A DNA stretch of 64,000 bases from an uncultured Allorhizobium sp. (GCA_958439205.1 OY288189.1:3239001-3303000), one strand, 5' to 3'. Counted from the first letter of the stretch, positions 30,213 through 41,326 are shown. The notes: generated by a model from the letters alone, not told the origin. Made by a program: numbers and translations.

Positions 30213-30365
30213 GTTGGTGCCTTTTCATCTTCCCCCGGACGAGGGCCCTGCCCCGCCGCCCGATAAGGCGTGACCGATATCCCCATCGGCACGCCCGTTA
30301 CAAAATTCATTCATGTGCCCCGGCGAAGCCCCGCGCTCCGCCCAAGGCGATCGATCCCTAAGGGA

Positions 30366-30857
30366 TCAGCGGTAGGGAGAGTCCATCGCAATGTTGCGCG
30401 CGATTTCACGTTCCCAGCGGTCGCCATTGTCAAGCAGGCGTGCCTTGTCGAAATAGAGTTCTTCGCGGGTCTCGGTGGCGAACTCGAAGTTCGGTCCCTC
30501 AACGATCGCGTCGACCGGGCAGGCTTCCTGGCAGAAACCGCAATAAATGCACTTCACCATGTCGATGTCGTAACGCACCGTGCGACGCGTGCCGTCATTG
30601 CGGCGCGGGCCAGCTTCGATGGTGATGGCCTGGGCAGGACAGATCGCCTCGCAGAGCTTGCAGGCGATGCAGCGCTCTTCGCCGTTCGGATAGCGGCGAA
30701 GCGCATGCTCGCCGCGGAAGCGGGCCGATACCGGGCCCTTTTCGAACGGGTAGTTGATCGTTGCCTTCTGCTTGAAGAAGTAGCGCATCGACAGGAAGAA
30801 TGCGCCGACGAACTCCTTCAGGAAGATCGAATTGATAGCCTGGGTCAGAGCAGCCAT
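30366..30857 (-). CDS. nuoI: NADH-quinone oxidoreductase subunit I
   Basis: A 163-residue peripheral-arm subunit carrying two [4Fe-4S] clusters (N6a and N6b). The cysteine motifs are [12 protein letters not shown] (C63, C66, C69, C73) and [12 protein letters not shown] (C103, C106, C109, C113). The N-terminal amphipathic segment (residues 8-32) lies on the membrane. It lies 39 bp after nuoH. Confidence 0.97.
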   Translation of the reverse strand: MAALTQAINSIFLKEFVGAFFLSMRYFFKQKATINYPFEKGPVSARFRGEHALRRYPNGEERCIACKLCEAICPAQAITIEAGPRRNDGTRRTVRYDIDMVKCIYCGFCQEACPVDAIVEGPNFEFATETREELYFDKARLLDNGDRWEREIARNIAMDSPYR

Positions 30858-30896
30858 CTTGTTCTCCTAATCAGCTAAGTGTCCGGGCGGGCGTCA

Positions 30897-31940
30897 TTAC
30901 GCCCAACCCATCAGCTTCAGCACGAATGCAGTGATGATGACCATGGCGAGCGAGATCGGAAGGAAGACCTTCCAGCCGAGACGCATCAGCTGGTCATAGC
31001 GGTAGCGCGGAACGAATGCCTTCACCATGGCGAACATGAAGAAGACCATGGTCGCCTTCAGCACGAACCAGATGATGCCCGGGACCCAGTTGAGGAACCA
31101 GACGTCGACCGGCGGCAGCCAGCCTCCGAGGAAGAGGATCGTGGTCAGCGAGCACATCAGAACGATGGCTGCATATTCGCCCAGCATGAACATCATGTAC
31201 GGGGTCGAGCCGTATTCGACCATGAAGCCTGCCACGAGTTCGGATTCGGCTTCCGGAAGATCGAAGGGCGGACGGTTGGTTTCTGCCAATGCCGAGATAA
31301 AGAAGATCACGAACATCGGGAAGAGTGCCAGCCAGTGCCAGTCGAGGAAGGAGGCCGGGAGCCCCATCATCGTGCCGAGGCCGTTGTTCTGGGCAACCAC
31401 GATGTCGGTCAGGTTGAGCGAACCGACGCAGAGCAGAACTGTGACGATGACGAAGCCCATCGAGACTTCGTAAGAAACCATCTGCGCTGCCGAGCGAAGG
31501 GCACCAAGGAAAGGGTACTTCGAGTTCGACGCCCAGCCACCCATGATGATACCGTAGACTTCGAGCGATGACACCGCGAAGACGAAGAGGATGCCGACGT
31601 TGATGTTGGCGATCACCCATCCGGCGTTGACCGGGATAACGGCCCAGGTTGCGAGCGCGAGCGTCACGGCAACGAGCGGCGCGAGCAGGAAGACGCCCTT
31701 GTTGGCGCCTGCCGGAATCACCGGCTCCTTGAAGACGAACTTCAGAAGGTCGGCGAAGGACTGGAAGAGACCCCAGGGGCCAACAACGTTCGGGCCGCGA
31801 CGCAGCTGAACGGCTGCCCAGATCTTGCGGTCTGCGAGCAGGATATAGGCGATGAAGACCAGAAGGCAGACGAGCAGCAGAAGGGACTGCCCGATCATGA
31901 TGGCCGCCGGCCACACATAGGTGGAAACGAAATTATCCAT
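30897..31940 (-). CDS. nuoH: NADH-quinone oxidoreductase subunit H
   Basis: A 347-residue membrane subunit with about eight helices that forms part of the quinone chamber. Landmarks: [44 protein letters not shown] and the C-terminal [13 protein letters not shown]. It is 12 bp downstream of nuoG. Confidence 0.97.
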   Translation of the reverse strand: MDNFVSTYVWPAAIMIGQSLLLLVCLLVFIAYILLADRKIWAAVQLRRGPNVVGPWGLFQSFADLLKFVFKEPVIPAGANKGVFLLAPLVAVTLALATWAVIPVNAGWVIANINVGILFVFAVSSLEVYGIIMGGWASNSKYPFLGALRSAAQMVSYEVSMGFVIVTVLLCVGSLNLTDIVVAQNNGLGTMMGLPASFLDWHWLALFPMFVIFFISALAETNRPPFDLPEAESELVAGFMVEYGSTPYMMFMLGEYAAIVLMCSLTTILFLGGWLPPVDVWFLNWVPGIIWFVLKATMVFFMFAMVKAFVPRYRYDQLMRLGWKVFLPISLAMVIITAFVLKLMGWA

Positions 31941-31952
31941 GGTCCCCTGCCC

Positions 31953-34034
31953 TTACTCTGCCGCGGCCTTGAAATTGTTGCGGGCCAATGCCGAGCACTC
32001 TGCCATGACGGCCGAAGCGCGTGCGATCGGGTTCGTCAAATAGAAGTCTTTGACCGTCGACGCAAACAGAGACTTGCCCATCTTCCCGGGTTTTTTCGCC
32101 AGTGCAGCAATATCGGCCGAAGAGCCGGCTGCGATCTCGTCGATCTCGGCGAAATGCGGGTAGGCTTCATAGAGCTGGCCACGCAGCTGCGACAGCGAAT
32201 CGAAGGGCAGCTTCTTGCCGAGCAGGTCGGAGAGTGCACGCAGGATCGCCCAGTCTTCGCGGGCCTCGCCCGGCGCGAAGCCGGCACGGTTGCCCATCTG
32301 GACGCGACCTTCGGTGTTGACCCAGGTGCCCGACTTCTCGGTGTAGGTTGCGCCCGGCAGGATGACGTCGGCGTAATGCGCACCGTTGTCGCCGTGGCTG
32401 CCGATATAGACGACGCACTTGGCTGTCTTGGCCGAGAAATCGAGTTCGTCGGCGCCGAGCAGGAAGACGACGTCGAGCGAGGACAGCATCTGACCAGCAG
32501 CAACGGCCCCTTCGCCAGGCACGAAGCCGAGGTCGAGCGCGCCGACGCGCGAGGCAGCGGTATGCAGCACGCAGAAGCCGTTCCACTCGTCGGTCAATGC
32601 GCCAACATCGGCTGCCAGCTTGGCGGCGTTCGCGAGAACGGCCTTGCCATCAGGACCCGACAGGGCGCCCTGGCCGATGATGATCATCGGGTTCTTGGCG
32701 GCCTTCAGCGCTTCGGCGAAGTTGTTCTTGCCCGAGACGAGTTCGGCCAGCGTTTCGGTGCCAGCACCGAGATATTCGTAAGGGTAGCGCAGGTCGCCGC
32801 CTTCGCCAATCAGGGCGATCGGCAGGCCACCGCGGCGCCAACGCTTTCGGATGCGGGCGTTGAGAACGGCTGCTTCGTAGCGCGGGCTCGCACCAACGAT
32901 GAGGATCGCATCAGCGGCTTCGATGCCTTCGATGCCGGCGTTGAAGACGTAGGTAGAGCGGCCGAGCGACGGATCGAGTGCCGTCCCATCCTGGCGACAG
33001 TCGGTATTCGAGGACCCGAGAGCGTTGACGAGCGACTTCAGCGCGAAGATTTCTTCAACGGAAGCGAGGTCGCCGGCGACAGCACCGATCTTGTCAGTCG
33101 AGGTCGAGGCAACAGCCGACTTGATGGCGGCGAATGCTTCAGCCCAGCTTGCAGGCTGCAGACGGCCATCCTTCTTCACGTAGGGGCGGTCGAGACGCTG
33201 GGTCTTCAGGCCATCCCAGATGAAGCGGGTCTTGTCGGAGATCCACTCTTCGTTGATCTGCTCGTTGACGCGCGGCATGATGCGCATGACTTCGCGACCA
33301 CGCGTATCGACGCGGATCGCTGAACCCAGCGCGTCCATAACGTCGACCGATTCGGTCTTGTTCAGTTCCCACGGACGAGCCGTGAAGGCGAAGGGCTTGG
33401 AGGTCAGCGCGCCGACCGGGCAGAGGTCGACGACATTGCCCTGCAGCTCCGACGTCATTGCCTGCTCGAGATAGGTCGTGATCTCGGCGTCTTCGCCACG
33501 GCCGATCAGGCCAAGCTCAGCAATACCAGCGACTTCGGTGGTGAAGCGGACGCAGCGCGTGCAGTGAATGCAGCGGTTCATCACGGTCTTGACCAGCGGT
33601 CCGATATACTTGTCTTCGACAGCGCGCTTGTTCTCGGTGTAGCGCGAGCTATCGATACCGAAGGCCATGGCCTGGTCCTGCAGGTCGCATTCGCCACCCT
33701 GGTCGCAGATCGGGCAATCCAGCGGATGGTTGATCAGCAGGAATTCCATCACGCCTTCGCGGGCCTTCTTGACCATCGGCGTGTTGGTGAAGACTTCCGG
33801 AAGTTCGCCGTTCGGGCCGCCGCGCACGTCGCGCACGCCCATGGCGCAGGAGGCTGCCGGCTTCGGCGGGCCACCCTTCACTTCGACAAGGCACATCCGG
33901 CAATTGCCGGCAACCGACAGTCTTTCATGGAAACAAAAGCGCGGAACCTCGGCGCCGGCTTCCTCGCACGCCTGCAACAGCGTGAAATGATCCGGAACCT
34001 CGATCTCTTTACCGTCGACCTTCAGCTTTGCCAT
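31953..34034 (-). CDS. nuoG: NADH-quinone oxidoreductase subunit G
   Basis: A 693-residue iron-sulphur subunit of the peripheral arm. The N-terminal [2Fe-2S] domain has C34, C45, C48 and C63. The His/Cys-ligated and four-cysteine [4Fe-4S] sites follow ([14 protein letters not shown] and [10 protein letters not shown]). The rest is a molybdopterin-oxidoreductase-like fold without a cofactor role. The next upstream gene is not nuoF but the hairpin-domain protein at 34178-34924. Confidence 0.97.
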   Translation of the reverse strand: MAKLKVDGKEIEVPDHFTLLQACEEAGAEVPRFCFHERLSVAGNCRMCLVEVKGGPPKPAASCAMGVRDVRGGPNGELPEVFTNTPMVKKAREGVMEFLLINHPLDCPICDQGGECDLQDQAMAFGIDSSRYTENKRAVEDKYIGPLVKTVMNRCIHCTRCVRFTTEVAGIAELGLIGRGEDAEITTYLEQAMTSELQGNVVDLCPVGALTSKPFAFTARPWELNKTESVDVMDALGSAIRVDTRGREVMRIMPRVNEQINEEWISDKTRFIWDGLKTQRLDRPYVKKDGRLQPASWAEAFAAIKSAVASTSTDKIGAVAGDLASVEEIFALKSLVNALGSSNTDCRQDGTALDPSLGRSTYVFNAGIEGIEAADAILIVGASPRYEAAVLNARIRKRWRRGGLPIALIGEGGDLRYPYEYLGAGTETLAELVSGKNNFAEALKAAKNPMIIIGQGALSGPDGKAVLANAAKLAADVGALTDEWNGFCVLHTAASRVGALDLGFVPGEGAVAAGQMLSSLDVVFLLGADELDFSAKTAKCVVYIGSHGDNGAHYADVILPGATYTEKSGTWVNTEGRVQMGNRAGFAPGEAREDWAILRALSDLLGKKLPFDSLSQLRGQLYEAYPHFAEIDEIAAGSSADIAALAKKPGKMGKSLFASTVKDFYLTNPIARASAVMAECSALARNNFKAAAE

Positions 34035-34177
34035 ATTCGCCTTCCTGCCTCACGCTTCCGCGCATCTTGCCGTGGCATTCCTGCCGCGACTGACGACCCT
34101 CGTCCCTTCCGGATGAAAAGCCGCCCGTTTTATCCCTCAAGCCCAGCGCATCGCCCCCGCGCCGCCGGACCCTAATC

Positions 34178-34924
34178 TCACTTGCCTGACCGAGCCTTGC
34201 CGCCCGCCAACCGGCGCGCCTGGCCTGCCCAGTCGTCTCGCAGCACGCGGCCGTCGAGACCCAATTCGTTGTCCAGCGCAGTCAGCGCCGCGTCGTCCAT
34301 CGCCACCAGATCCTGATAGCGGGTGATGCCCCTGCCCTTCAGGACCTGCTCGACCTTCGGGCCGATACCGTCGATCTTCTTCAGATCGTCGGCCTTGCCG
34401 GAGGCCTTTTTCGGCTTCGGTGCCGGAACGGCGACCTCGACCTTCGGTTCAGGCTTCGCCTTGACCTTCGGTGCGGCCGCAGGTTTCGCAACCGCTTTTG
34501 CCTTTGGTGCCGGCTTCGGCTTTTCAACCTTGGCGGCGACCGGCTTTGCCGGCGCTTCAACCTTGGCCTTCACCTTCGACGCGACCGGCGTTTCCGCCTT
34601 CACCTTCGCCGGAGCGGGCGCTGGTTCTGGCTTTTCAGCCGGCGCCTCGACCTTGGTCTCGGGCTCGGCCACCGTATCAGCCTCCGCCGCCTTGCGTTCT
34701 TCTTCCAGCTGCCGCGCGAGTTGGCCTGTCACTTCCATGGCGCCCTGGAGGGAGCCGAGGAAGAACTTGCTCATCTGCGCCGCCATGCCGAAGCCGAAGG
34801 CGGTTGCGGCGGCCATCGCGGCCGCCGGGTTGGTCATCAGGTCATCGAGACCTTCGGGAGCGCGAGTTTCCGACGCCGGTTCGTCCGGCCCCTTCTTCCC
34901 GCCCTTGTCCGAAGAGCTCGTCAT
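34178..34924 (-). CDS. Ala/Pro/Lys-rich protein with C-terminal helix-hairpin-helix domain, in the nuo operon
   Basis: A 248-residue protein between nuoF and nuoG, not a core complex I subunit. The N-terminal 65 residues are polar then weakly hydrophobic (MTNPAAAMAAATAFGFGMAA). Residues 70-175 are a low-complexity Ala/Pro/Lys/Val tract. The last 65 residues form a compact domain starting KKIDGIGPKVEQVLKGRGI and ending DDWAGQARRLAGGK. The same domain ends the adjacent NuoE ([19 protein letters not shown] ... [14 protein letters not shown]). Both resemble helix-hairpin-helix folds. The shared tail suggests docking to a common partner within or near complex I. Confidence 0.8.
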   Translation of the reverse strand: MTSSSDKGGKKGPDEPASETRAPEGLDDLMTNPAAAMAAATAFGFGMAAQMSKFFLGSLQGAMEVTGQLARQLEEERKAAEADTVAEPETKVEAPAEKPEPAPAPAKVKAETPVASKVKAKVEAPAKPVAAKVEKPKPAPKAKAVAKPAAAPKVKAKPEPKVEVAVPAPKPKKASGKADDLKKIDGIGPKVEQVLKGRGITRYQDLVAMDDAALTALDNELGLDGRVLRDDWAGQARRLAGGKARSGK

Positions 34925-34936
34925 CCCTTTTGTCCC

Positions 34937-36241
34937 TTACTCTGCCGCTTCCATGACCACCCCGTGGGCGATCGCGTTGCGGGTGTACTGGTCGATGCGC
35001 TTTTCCATCTCGGGACGGAAATGCTTGATCAGGCCCTGGATCGGCCATGCGGCGGCGTCACCGAGCGCACAGATCGTGTGGCCTTCGACCTGCTTCGTCA
35101 CCTGGAAGAGCATGTCGATTTCACGCTTCTGGGCATTGCCCTTCACCATGCGTTCCATGACGCGCATCATCCAGCCCGTGCCTTCGCGGCACGGCGTGCA
35201 CTGGCCGCAGCTCTCGTGCTTGTAGAAGGCCGAGAGGCGCCAGATGGCCTTCACGATGTCGGTCGACTTGTCCATGACGATGACAGCGGCGGTGCCGAGG
35301 CCGGAGCCCAGCTCGCGCAGACCGTCATAGTCCATGATCGCGTCCTTCATCTGGGCGCCCGGCACGCAAGGTACCGACGAGCCGCCCGGGATGACGGCGA
35401 GCAGGTTGTCCCAGCCGCCACGAATGCCACCACAGTGCTTTTCGATCAGCTCCTGGAAGGTGATCGACATGGCTTCTTCGACCGTGCACGGCTTGTTGAC
35501 GTGACCGGAGATCGAAAACAGCTTGGTGCCGGCATTGTTCGGGCGACCGAAGCTCGAATACCAGGACGCGCCGCGACGCAGGATGGTCGGGGCAACGGCG
35601 ATCGATTCGACGTTGTTGACCGTGGTCGGGCAGCCATAAAGACCCATGTTGGCCGGGAACGGCGGCTTCAGACGCGGCTGGCCCTTCTTGCCTTCAAGGC
35701 TTTCCAGAAGTGCTGTTTCTTCGCCGCATATGTAAGCGCCGGCGCCGTGGTGCACGACGATGTCGATGTCGTAGCCGAGCTTGTTGTTCTTGCCGAGCAG
35801 ACCGTAGTCATAGCACTCGTCGATCGCGGCCTGCAGGGCTTCGCGTTCGCGCATGAACTCGCCGCGGACATAGATAAAGGCATGATGCGCGTTCATGGCG
35901 AAGGAGGCGATGACGCAGCCTTCGATCAGGGTGTGCGGATCATGGCGCATGATCTCGCGGTCCTTGCAGGTGCCGGGTTCCGACTCGTCGGCATTGACCA
36001 CGAGGTAATGCGGGCGACCGTCCGATTCCTTCGGCATGAAGGACCACTTGAGACCGGTGGGGAAGCCTGCGCCGCCGCGACCGCGAAGACCGGAGGCCTT
36101 CATCTCGTTGATGATCCAGTCCCGGCCCTTTCCGAGGATTTGTTTGGTGCCATCCCAATGGCCACGGCTCATGGCGCCCTTCAGGGACTTGTCCTTGAGG
36201 CCGTAAATATTGGTAAAGATGCGATCCTGATCTCTCAACAT
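34937..36241 (-). CDS. nuoF: NADH-quinone oxidoreductase subunit F
   Basis: A 434-residue subunit that oxidises NADH. The FMN/NADH site shows [13 protein letters not shown] and the glycine-rich region [19 protein letters not shown]. The [4Fe-4S] N3 site is [15 protein letters not shown] plus a distal cysteine in [12 protein letters not shown]. It lies 11 bp downstream of nuoE. Confidence 0.97.
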   Translation of the reverse strand: MLRDQDRIFTNIYGLKDKSLKGAMSRGHWDGTKQILGKGRDWIINEMKASGLRGRGGAGFPTGLKWSFMPKESDGRPHYLVVNADESEPGTCKDREIMRHDPHTLIEGCVIASFAMNAHHAFIYVRGEFMREREALQAAIDECYDYGLLGKNNKLGYDIDIVVHHGAGAYICGEETALLESLEGKKGQPRLKPPFPANMGLYGCPTTVNNVESIAVAPTILRRGASWYSSFGRPNNAGTKLFSISGHVNKPCTVEEAMSITFQELIEKHCGGIRGGWDNLLAVIPGGSSVPCVPGAQMKDAIMDYDGLRELGSGLGTAAVIVMDKSTDIVKAIWRLSAFYKHESCGQCTPCREGTGWMMRVMERMVKGNAQKREIDMLFQVTKQVEGHTICALGDAAAWPIQGLIKHFRPEMEKRIDQYTRNAIAHGVVMEAAE

Positions 36242-36252
36242 AACCTAACCTC

Positions 36253-37377
36253 TCAGCGTGGCTTCTTGCCGAAGACCTTGATGTATTCCGCTTCGCCACC
36301 CTTGGCGAGCGCCTTGGCCTGCTTGACCCAGTCGTCCCGCTCGATGCGGCCGGAGAACTTGAGGTAGGTGTCGACCCACTCGCGTTCCGCCTTCTTCCAC
36401 TTGGCGATCTGCTCGAACGTGTAGACGCCGAGGCCGTTCAGTGTCGCTTCGATCTTCGGACCGACGCCCGAGATCATCTTCAGATCATCGGGAGTGGCCG
36501 GACGCTCGATGCCAGCAGGACGGTTCTTTTCGTCCATGACCGGAGCGGGAGCCGGTGTGACTTCCTTTTCGACCGGGCGCGCCGTATCGGCGGAATCGCC
36601 CTTCTGCTTGACGTTCTCGGCAGCCGCCTTCTTGGCGGTTGCCGGCGTCTTCAGGCTCTTGTCGGTTTCGGGCGCATCGGTCACCGGCTTTGCGGCATTG
36701 GCCGGCGGAACCGATGTTTCCTCAGGCTTGGCAGCAGCAGGCGTGTCGCTGAAGCGGATCGGCTGGATGTCACCGGTCAGCGTCGTCGGTCCACCGACGG
36801 GTGCCGAGAAGATGCGATCGACCTGCGGGCCCGGCTTGACGTCGGAACCCTTGCCTGCGGCAAAACGGTCAATGATGTGCTCGAGCTGGGTCACTGTCAG
36901 GTCTTCATAGGCGTCCTTGAAGATCATCACCATTGGCGCATTGACGCAGGCGCCCTGACACTCGACCTCTTCCCAGGAGAGCGTGCCGTCGGCGTTGCGC
37001 TCGAAGGGCTCCGGATGGATCTTCGACTTGCAGACGTGGATCAGATCTTCCGCACCGCGCAGCATGCAAGGCGTCGTGCCGCAGACCTGGATATGGGCCC
37101 GGGTGCCGACAGGCTTCAGCTGGAACTGGGTGTAGAAGGTCGCGACTTCCAGGACGCGGATGTAAGCCATGTCGAGCTTTTCAGCGACATACTCGATCGC
37201 AGCCTTGGTGACCCAGCCTTCCTGTTCCTGTGCGCGCATCAGCAGCGGAATGACAGCCGATTGCTGGCGCCCCGCCGGATACTTGCGAATGGTGGCCTCA
37301 GCCCAGGCGGCGTTTTCCGCATTGAAGGAAAATGCTGCGGGCTGGAATTGCTCTTCGGCTAGTCGACGAACGGACAT
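36253..37377 (-). CDS. nuoE: NADH-quinone oxidoreductase subunit E with long C-terminal extension
   Basis: A 374-residue thioredoxin-fold [2Fe-2S] subunit (C99, C104, C140, C144; [10 protein letters not shown] and [10 protein letters not shown]). The core ends near residue 190, where E. coli NuoE ends. The extra 180 residues are an Ala/Pro/Lys-rich linker followed by a helix-hairpin-helix-like domain, seen from [19 protein letters not shown] to [15 protein letters not shown]. The same tail occurs in the gene between nuoF and nuoG. Extended NuoE proteins are usual in rhizobia. Confidence 0.95.
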   Translation of the reverse strand: MSVRRLAEEQFQPAAFSFNAENAAWAEATIRKYPAGRQQSAVIPLLMRAQEQEGWVTKAAIEYVAEKLDMAYIRVLEVATFYTQFQLKPVGTRAHIQVCGTTPCMLRGAEDLIHVCKSKIHPEPFERNADGTLSWEEVECQGACVNAPMVMIFKDAYEDLTVTQLEHIIDRFAAGKGSDVKPGPQVDRIFSAPVGGPTTLTGDIQPIRFSDTPAAAKPEETSVPPANAAKPVTDAPETDKSLKTPATAKKAAAENVKQKGDSADTARPVEKEVTPAPAPVMDEKNRPAGIERPATPDDLKMISGVGPKIEATLNGLGVYTFEQIAKWKKAEREWVDTYLKFSGRIERDDWVKQAKALAKGGEAEYIKVFGKKPR

Positions 37378-37395
37378 ACTTCCTCACGCCTTGTC

Positions 37396-37638
37396 TCAGT
37401 TTATGGAACCACACCGCGTATTCGTCACATTGGCGAATTCGCAGGCATAGGCCGAATTGTCTTTCTGAACGAATACGAAGAGCTTCGAGCCGGTCCAGCT
37501 GGAGCTTTTGATCTCGTATCCATCCTGGATCAGCTTGGCCATCGATACAGTCTCGCGCGACGATACGTTACCCTGTTCCTGGGCCACCACCTGGGTGGCA
37601 CCGAGACAGATCAACGTTGCGGCGAGTAGCTTCAGCAT
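37396..37638 (-). CDS. Small exported protein inside the nuo operon
   Basis: An 80-residue protein between nuoD and nuoE. The N-terminus is a Sec-type signal ([20 protein letters not shown], cleavage likely after VVA). The mature part is about 60 residues with two cysteines (YACEF and TRCGS) that could form one disulfide. Its start shares a base with the nuoD stop (37638). It is not a known complex I subunit; the tight coupling suggests a periplasmic accessory or a passenger. I do not recognise a family. Confidence 0.75.
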   Translation of the reverse strand: MLKLLAATLICLGATQVVAQEQGNVSSRETVSMAKLIQDGYEIKSSSWTGSKLFVFVQKDNSAYACEFANVTNTRCGSIN

Positions 37639-38828
37639 CAGCGGTCAACTTCCCCGAACACGATGTCGAGCGAGCCGAGGATCGCCGAGACGTCGGCCAG
37701 CTGGTGGCCGCGGCACAGGAAATCCATGGCCTGCAGATGTGCATAACCCGGGGCGCGGATCTTGCAGCGATAAGGCTTGTTGGTGCCGTCGGAGACGAGG
37801 AAGACGCCGAACTCGCCCTTGGGGGCTTCGACAGCGGCATAAACCTCACCGGCCGGCACGTGATAGCCTTCGGTGTAGAGCTTGAAGTGGTGGATCAAGC
37901 CTTCCATGGAACGCTTCATCTCGCCACGCTTCGGCGGAACGACCTTGCCGTCCAGCGACGAAACCGGGCCGGTCTTGGCATCGCCGAGCAGGCGATTGAC
38001 GCACTGCTTCATGATCTTCACCGACTCGCGCATTTCGAACATGCGGATCAGGTAACGATCGTAGCAGTCGCCGTTCTTGCCGACCATGATGTCGAAGTCG
38101 AGATCGGCATAGCACTCGTAAGGCTGCGACTTGCGCAGATCCCAGGCAGCGCCGGAACCGCGGACCATCACGCCCGAGAAGCCCCAGGCCCAGCAGTCGT
38201 CGAGGCTGACAACGCCGATATCGACGTTACGCTGCTTGAAGATGCGGTTGCCGGTGAGGAGATCGTCGATGTCATCGAGCTTTTCCGGGAACTGGTCGCA
38301 CCACTTGCCGATATCCTCGACAAGATCATGCGGCAGGTCCTGATGGATGCCACCCGGACGGATATAGGCGGCGTGCATGCGGGCGCCCGAGGCGCGCTCG
38401 TAGAACACCATCAGCTTCTCGCGCTCTTCGAAGCCCCAGAGCGGCGGCGTAAGCGCGCCGACGTCCATGGCCTGAGTCGTGACGTTCAAGAGGTGCGAGA
38501 GGATACGGCCGATTTCCGAATAGAGAACGCGGATCAGCTGACCACGGATCGGGATCTGGATGTCGAGGAGCTTTTCGACGGCCAGCGAATAGGCATGTTC
38601 CTGGTTCATCGGCGCGACATAGTCGAGACGATCGAAATAGGGCAGCGCCTGCAGATAGGTCTTGGTCTCGATCAGCTTCTCGGTGCCGCGATGAAGCAAG
38701 CCGATATGCGGATCGACGCGCTCAACGATTTCACCGTCGAGTTCCAGCACGAGGCGCAGAACGCCGTGGGCTGCCGGATGCTGCGGACCGAAGTTGATGT
38801 TGAAGTTGCGGACGTTGTGTTCGTTCAT
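37638..38828 (-). CDS. nuoD: NADH-quinone oxidoreductase subunit D
   Basis: A 396-residue 49-kDa-type subunit lining the quinone site. It begins [20 protein letters not shown], with the conserved GPQHPAAHG, and contains HRGTEKLIE and the C-terminal [12 protein letters not shown]. The ATG at 38828 was preferred to the GTG at 38849, which overlaps the nuoC stop. Confidence 0.97.
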   Translation of the reverse strand: MNEHNVRNFNINFGPQHPAAHGVLRLVLELDGEIVERVDPHIGLLHRGTEKLIETKTYLQALPYFDRLDYVAPMNQEHAYSLAVEKLLDIQIPIRGQLIRVLYSEIGRILSHLLNVTTQAMDVGALTPPLWGFEEREKLMVFYERASGARMHAAYIRPGGIHQDLPHDLVEDIGKWCDQFPEKLDDIDDLLTGNRIFKQRNVDIGVVSLDDCWAWGFSGVMVRGSGAAWDLRKSQPYECYADLDFDIMVGKNGDCYDRYLIRMFEMRESVKIMKQCVNRLLGDAKTGPVSSLDGKVVPPKRGEMKRSMEGLIHHFKLYTEGYHVPAGEVYAAVEAPKGEFGVFLVSDGTNKPYRCKIRAPGYAHLQAMDFLCRGHQLADVSAILGSLDIVFGEVDR

Positions 38829-38845
38829 GGTCTCTGCCCTTCCGC

Positions 38846-39448
38846 TCACTTGGCCGCTTTTTCATCGCCGGGCAGCACGTAGTCCGTGCCTTCCCAGGGC
38901 GAGAGGAAGTCGAAATTGCGAAATTCCTGCTTGAGCTCCACCGGCTCGTAGACGACGCGCTTGGCGTTGTCGTCGTAGCGAACTTCGACGAAACCAGTCG
39001 TGGGGAAGTCCTTGCGCAGCGGATGCCCTTCGAAGCCGTAGTCCGTGAGGATACGGCGCAGGTCCGGGTGATCCGTGAAGAGGATGCCGTACATGTCCCA
39101 GGTTTCGCGCTCGAACCAGTCAGCGCCGGGGAATACCGAACAGGCGGAAGGGACCGGCTTGAACTCGCCAGTCGCGACCTTGATGCGGATGCGCAGGTTC
39201 TGGCGCGGCGACAGCAGGTGGTAGACCACGTCGAAGCGGTCTTCGCGCTTCGGGTAGTCGACGCCACAGATGTCGATCAGGTTGACGAAGCCGCACTGGA
39301 CGTCGTCGCGCAGGAAGGTCAGGAGCGAGATCAGGTTTTCCGACTTGGCCGTCAGCGACAGCTCGCCAAAACGGATTTCGCTCGACGCGATCAGCGCACC
39401 ACGCATCTCTGCGAGGTAGGAGGCAAGCTCGTTCAGGGCTTCACTCAT
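38846..39448 (-). CDS. nuoC: NADH-quinone oxidoreductase subunit C
   Basis: A 200-residue 30-kDa subunit of the peripheral arm. The family signature is [20 protein letters not shown], with [14 protein letters not shown] after it. It is separate from nuoD, not fused as in E. coli. It lies 18 bp after nuoB. Confidence 0.97.
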   Translation of the reverse strand: MSEALNELASYLAEMRGALIASSEIRFGELSLTAKSENLISLLTFLRDDVQCGFVNLIDICGVDYPKREDRFDVVYHLLSPRQNLRIRIKVATGEFKPVPSACSVFPGADWFERETWDMYGILFTDHPDLRRILTDYGFEGHPLRKDFPTTGFVEVRYDDNAKRVVYEPVELKQEFRNFDFLSPWEGTDYVLPGDEKAAK

Positions 39449-39466
39449 GTTTTCAGTCCCTTCGCC

Positions 39467-40048
39467 TTACCGCTCGATCGTGCCCGTGCGCCGGATCTTC
39501 TTTTGCAGGAGCATCACGCCATACAGCAGAGCTTCTGCCGTGGGGGGACAGCCCGGCACGTAGATATCGACCGGCACGACGCGGTCGCAGCCGCGCACGA
39601 CGGAATAGGAATAATGGTAGTAGCCGCCGCCATTGGCGCAGGAACCCATCGAGATCACGTAACGCGGTTCCGGCATCTGGTCATAGACCTTGCGGAGCGC
39701 GGGCGCCATCTTGTTGGTCAGCGTGCCGGCGACGATCATCACGTCGGACTGACGCGGTGAAGCGCGCGGCGCGAAGCCGAAGCGCTCGGCGTCGTAACGC
39801 GGCATGGAAAGCTGCATCATTTCGACGGCGCAGCAGGCCAGACCAAAGGTCATCCACATCAGCGAGCCGGTACGGGCCCAGTTGATCAGTTCGTCGGTCG
39901 AGGTGACGAGAAAGCCCTTGTCGGCGAGCTCGTTGTTGATCTCGCCGAAGAAGCGGTCATCGGCGCCGATCGGCTTGCCGGTGTTGGGATCGATGATACC
40001 CTTCGCCTGCGGCGCGATCATCGTCGTATCGGACTGGATCACTCCCAT
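39467..40048 (-). CDS. nuoB: NADH-quinone oxidoreductase subunit B
   Basis: A 193-residue subunit holding the terminal [4Fe-4S] cluster N2 that reduces quinone. Ligands are visible in CCAVEMM (C72, C73), MGSCANGGG and VPGCPPTAE. The ATG at 40048 was chosen because AAGGGGG lies about 8 nt upstream; it overlaps the end of nuoA by 10 bp. The longer frame begins inside nuoA at 40069. Confidence 0.96.
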   Translation of the reverse strand: MGVIQSDTTMIAPQAKGIIDPNTGKPIGADDRFFGEINNELADKGFLVTSTDELINWARTGSLMWMTFGLACCAVEMMQLSMPRYDAERFGFAPRASPRQSDVMIVAGTLTNKMAPALRKVYDQMPEPRYVISMGSCANGGGYYHYSYSVVRGCDRVVPVDIYVPGCPPTAEALLYGVMLLQKKIRRTGTIER

Positions 40049-40404
40049 TCGAGCGCCCCCTTCTTCCATTCATAGATAAAGCCGACGGTGAGAACACCGA
40101 GGAAAACCATCATCGACCAAAAGCCGAACCAGCCGATCTCACCGAACGAGACCGCCCAAGGGAACAGGAAGGCGACTTCGAGGTCGAAGATGATGAAGAG
40201 AATCGACACCAGATAGAAGCGGATGTCGAACTTCATGCGGGCATCGTCAAACGCATTGAAGCCGCACTCGTAGGCCGAAAGCTTCTCCGAATCGGGCGCC
40301 TTGTAAGCCACGGCAAACGGCGCCACCAAAAGCGCGATACCGATAATCAAGGATATGCCGATGAAGATGGCGATCGGAAGGTAAGAACCGAGCAGTTCAG
40401 TCAT
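40039..40404 (-). CDS. nuoA: NADH-quinone oxidoreductase subunit A
   Basis: A 121-residue, three-helix membrane subunit and the first gene of the nuo operon. Landmarks: the loop [10 protein letters not shown], with its conserved cysteine, and [31 protein letters not shown] at 40404 is the family-like start; the open frame extends 12 codons further upstream with no family-like sequence. Confidence 0.95.
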   Translation of the reverse strand: MTELLGSYLPIAIFIGISLIIGIALLVAPFAVAYKAPDSEKLSAYECGFNAFDDARMKFDIRFYLVSILFIIFDLEVAFLFPWAVSFGEIGWFGFWSMMVFLGVLTVGFIYEWKKGALEWE

Positions 40405-40667
40405 CATATCACCCTGCTTGTCTCGCATGCCATGAGGCATCTAGGGCGGAGTCGACAAGCCGTAAAGAGAGTTGCAACGCGCCGTGGTTAGCGCAGGCAG
40501 CCACCCAGCGCAAGTCCAACCAAAGCCTTTTCACCCGATACCGGAGAGCACCTTACCAGCGGGTAAAATGCCTGTCTCGCGCAATCGCGCGTGCAGTGCA
40601 AAAAGACACAGCAATGATGCCGGCGCCAGAGGCGCAAGACATCAGAAAATCACCTGGAGAAAAGAAG

Positions 40668-40744
40668 TGGCGCGAGTGACGGGGCTCGAACCCGCGACCT
40701 CCGGCGTGACAGGCCGGCACTCTAACCGACTGAGCTACACCCGC
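40668..40744 (-). tRNA. tRNA-Asp (GTC), copy 1
   Basis: A 77-nt cloverleaf on the minus strand: acceptor GCGGGTG with CACTCGC, discriminator G and encoded CCA. Anticodon loop CTGTCAC (anticodon GTC), T loop GGTTCGAGCC. It differs from copy 2 by one base in the D loop. Confidence 0.96.
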
Positions 40745-40808
40745 GCATTTCATGGGGTTGGCCCCATGTCTTCGCTGCCTTAAGCAGCATACCCTGAAGG
40801 GTTTGGAA

Positions 40809-40885
40809 TGGCGCGAGTGACGGGGCTCGAACCCGCGACCTCCGGCGTGACAGGCCGGCACTCTAACCAACTGAGCTACACCCGC
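40809..40885 (-). tRNA. tRNA-Asp (GTC), copy 2
   Basis: A second 77-nt tRNA-Asp on the minus strand, 64 bp from the first. It has the same acceptor, anticodon loop CTGTCAC and encoded CCA; the D loop carries TTGG where copy 1 has TCGG. Probably a recent tandem duplication, transcribed before copy 1. Confidence 0.96.
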
Positions 40886-41222
40886 GCATTTCCAAATCGG
40901 GGTTCAAGGCGATCCCCGTCGAGCGGCTTGCCGTTCGATGAGCGGCTCTCTACGGGGTTCATCTGGAGGTGTCAAGCAGCTTTCAAGACAAAACCGTGAC
41001 CGCCCGATTTTTTGCCCAGCGCCCTCCCCCGGGCTTTCAAAGAGCCTGAGGTTCGCGACAACGCGCCGCAGGCGGAAAACAAGGATTCTCGTCGCTTATC
41101 CACATGGCGCAGATGGCCGGATGACAAAAAAACAAAAAATCTGCACAAACGCTCTTGCAGATTTTGCGCGATCCGCATAGATCACGGCCACCGACGCGGC
41201 GGACATGATCCGGTCAGCGCAC
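40886..41222. other. Non-coding stretch between tRNA-Asp and tRNA-Val
   Basis: A 337-bp gap without a credible gene. It contains an exact DnaA box TTATCCACA at 41096-41104 and a minus-strand intrinsic terminator at 41125-41165; the promoters of tRNA-Asp (minus) and tRNA-Val (plus) must also lie here. Small frames on both strands look like noise. Confidence 0.6.
41125..41165 (-). terminator. Intrinsic terminator, minus strand, beyond the integrase
   Basis: AAAATCTGC (41136-41144) and GCAGATTTT (41157-41165) form a perfect 9-bp stem with a 12-nt loop. On the minus strand it is followed by a T-rich run interrupted by one G. It would stop integrase transcripts that leave the element through tRNA-Val. 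Confidence 0.65.
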
Positions 41223-41298
41223 GGGCGATTAGCTCAGTTGGTAGAGCGCCTCGTTTACACCGAGGATGTCGGGAGTTCGAGTCTCTCATCGCCCACCA
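41223..41298 (+). tRNA. tRNA-Val (TAC), integration target
   Basis: A 76-nt cloverleaf with acceptor GGGCGAT/ATCGCCC, discriminator A, encoded CCA and anticodon loop TTTACAC (anticodon TAC). Its last 16 bases plus two downstream are repeated at 57602-57619, so the integrated element has rebuilt an intact 3' end. Confidence 0.96.
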
Positions 41299-41300
41299 TT
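41283..41300 (+). repeat. attL core: 18-bp direct repeat in tRNA-Val
   Basis: CTCTCATCGCCCACCATT covers the T-arm end, acceptor strand and CCA of tRNA-Val plus two bases. It is identical to 57602-57619. Confidence 0.93.
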
Positions 41301-41326
41301 CCCTATTTTGGCATTGATCTTTCATC

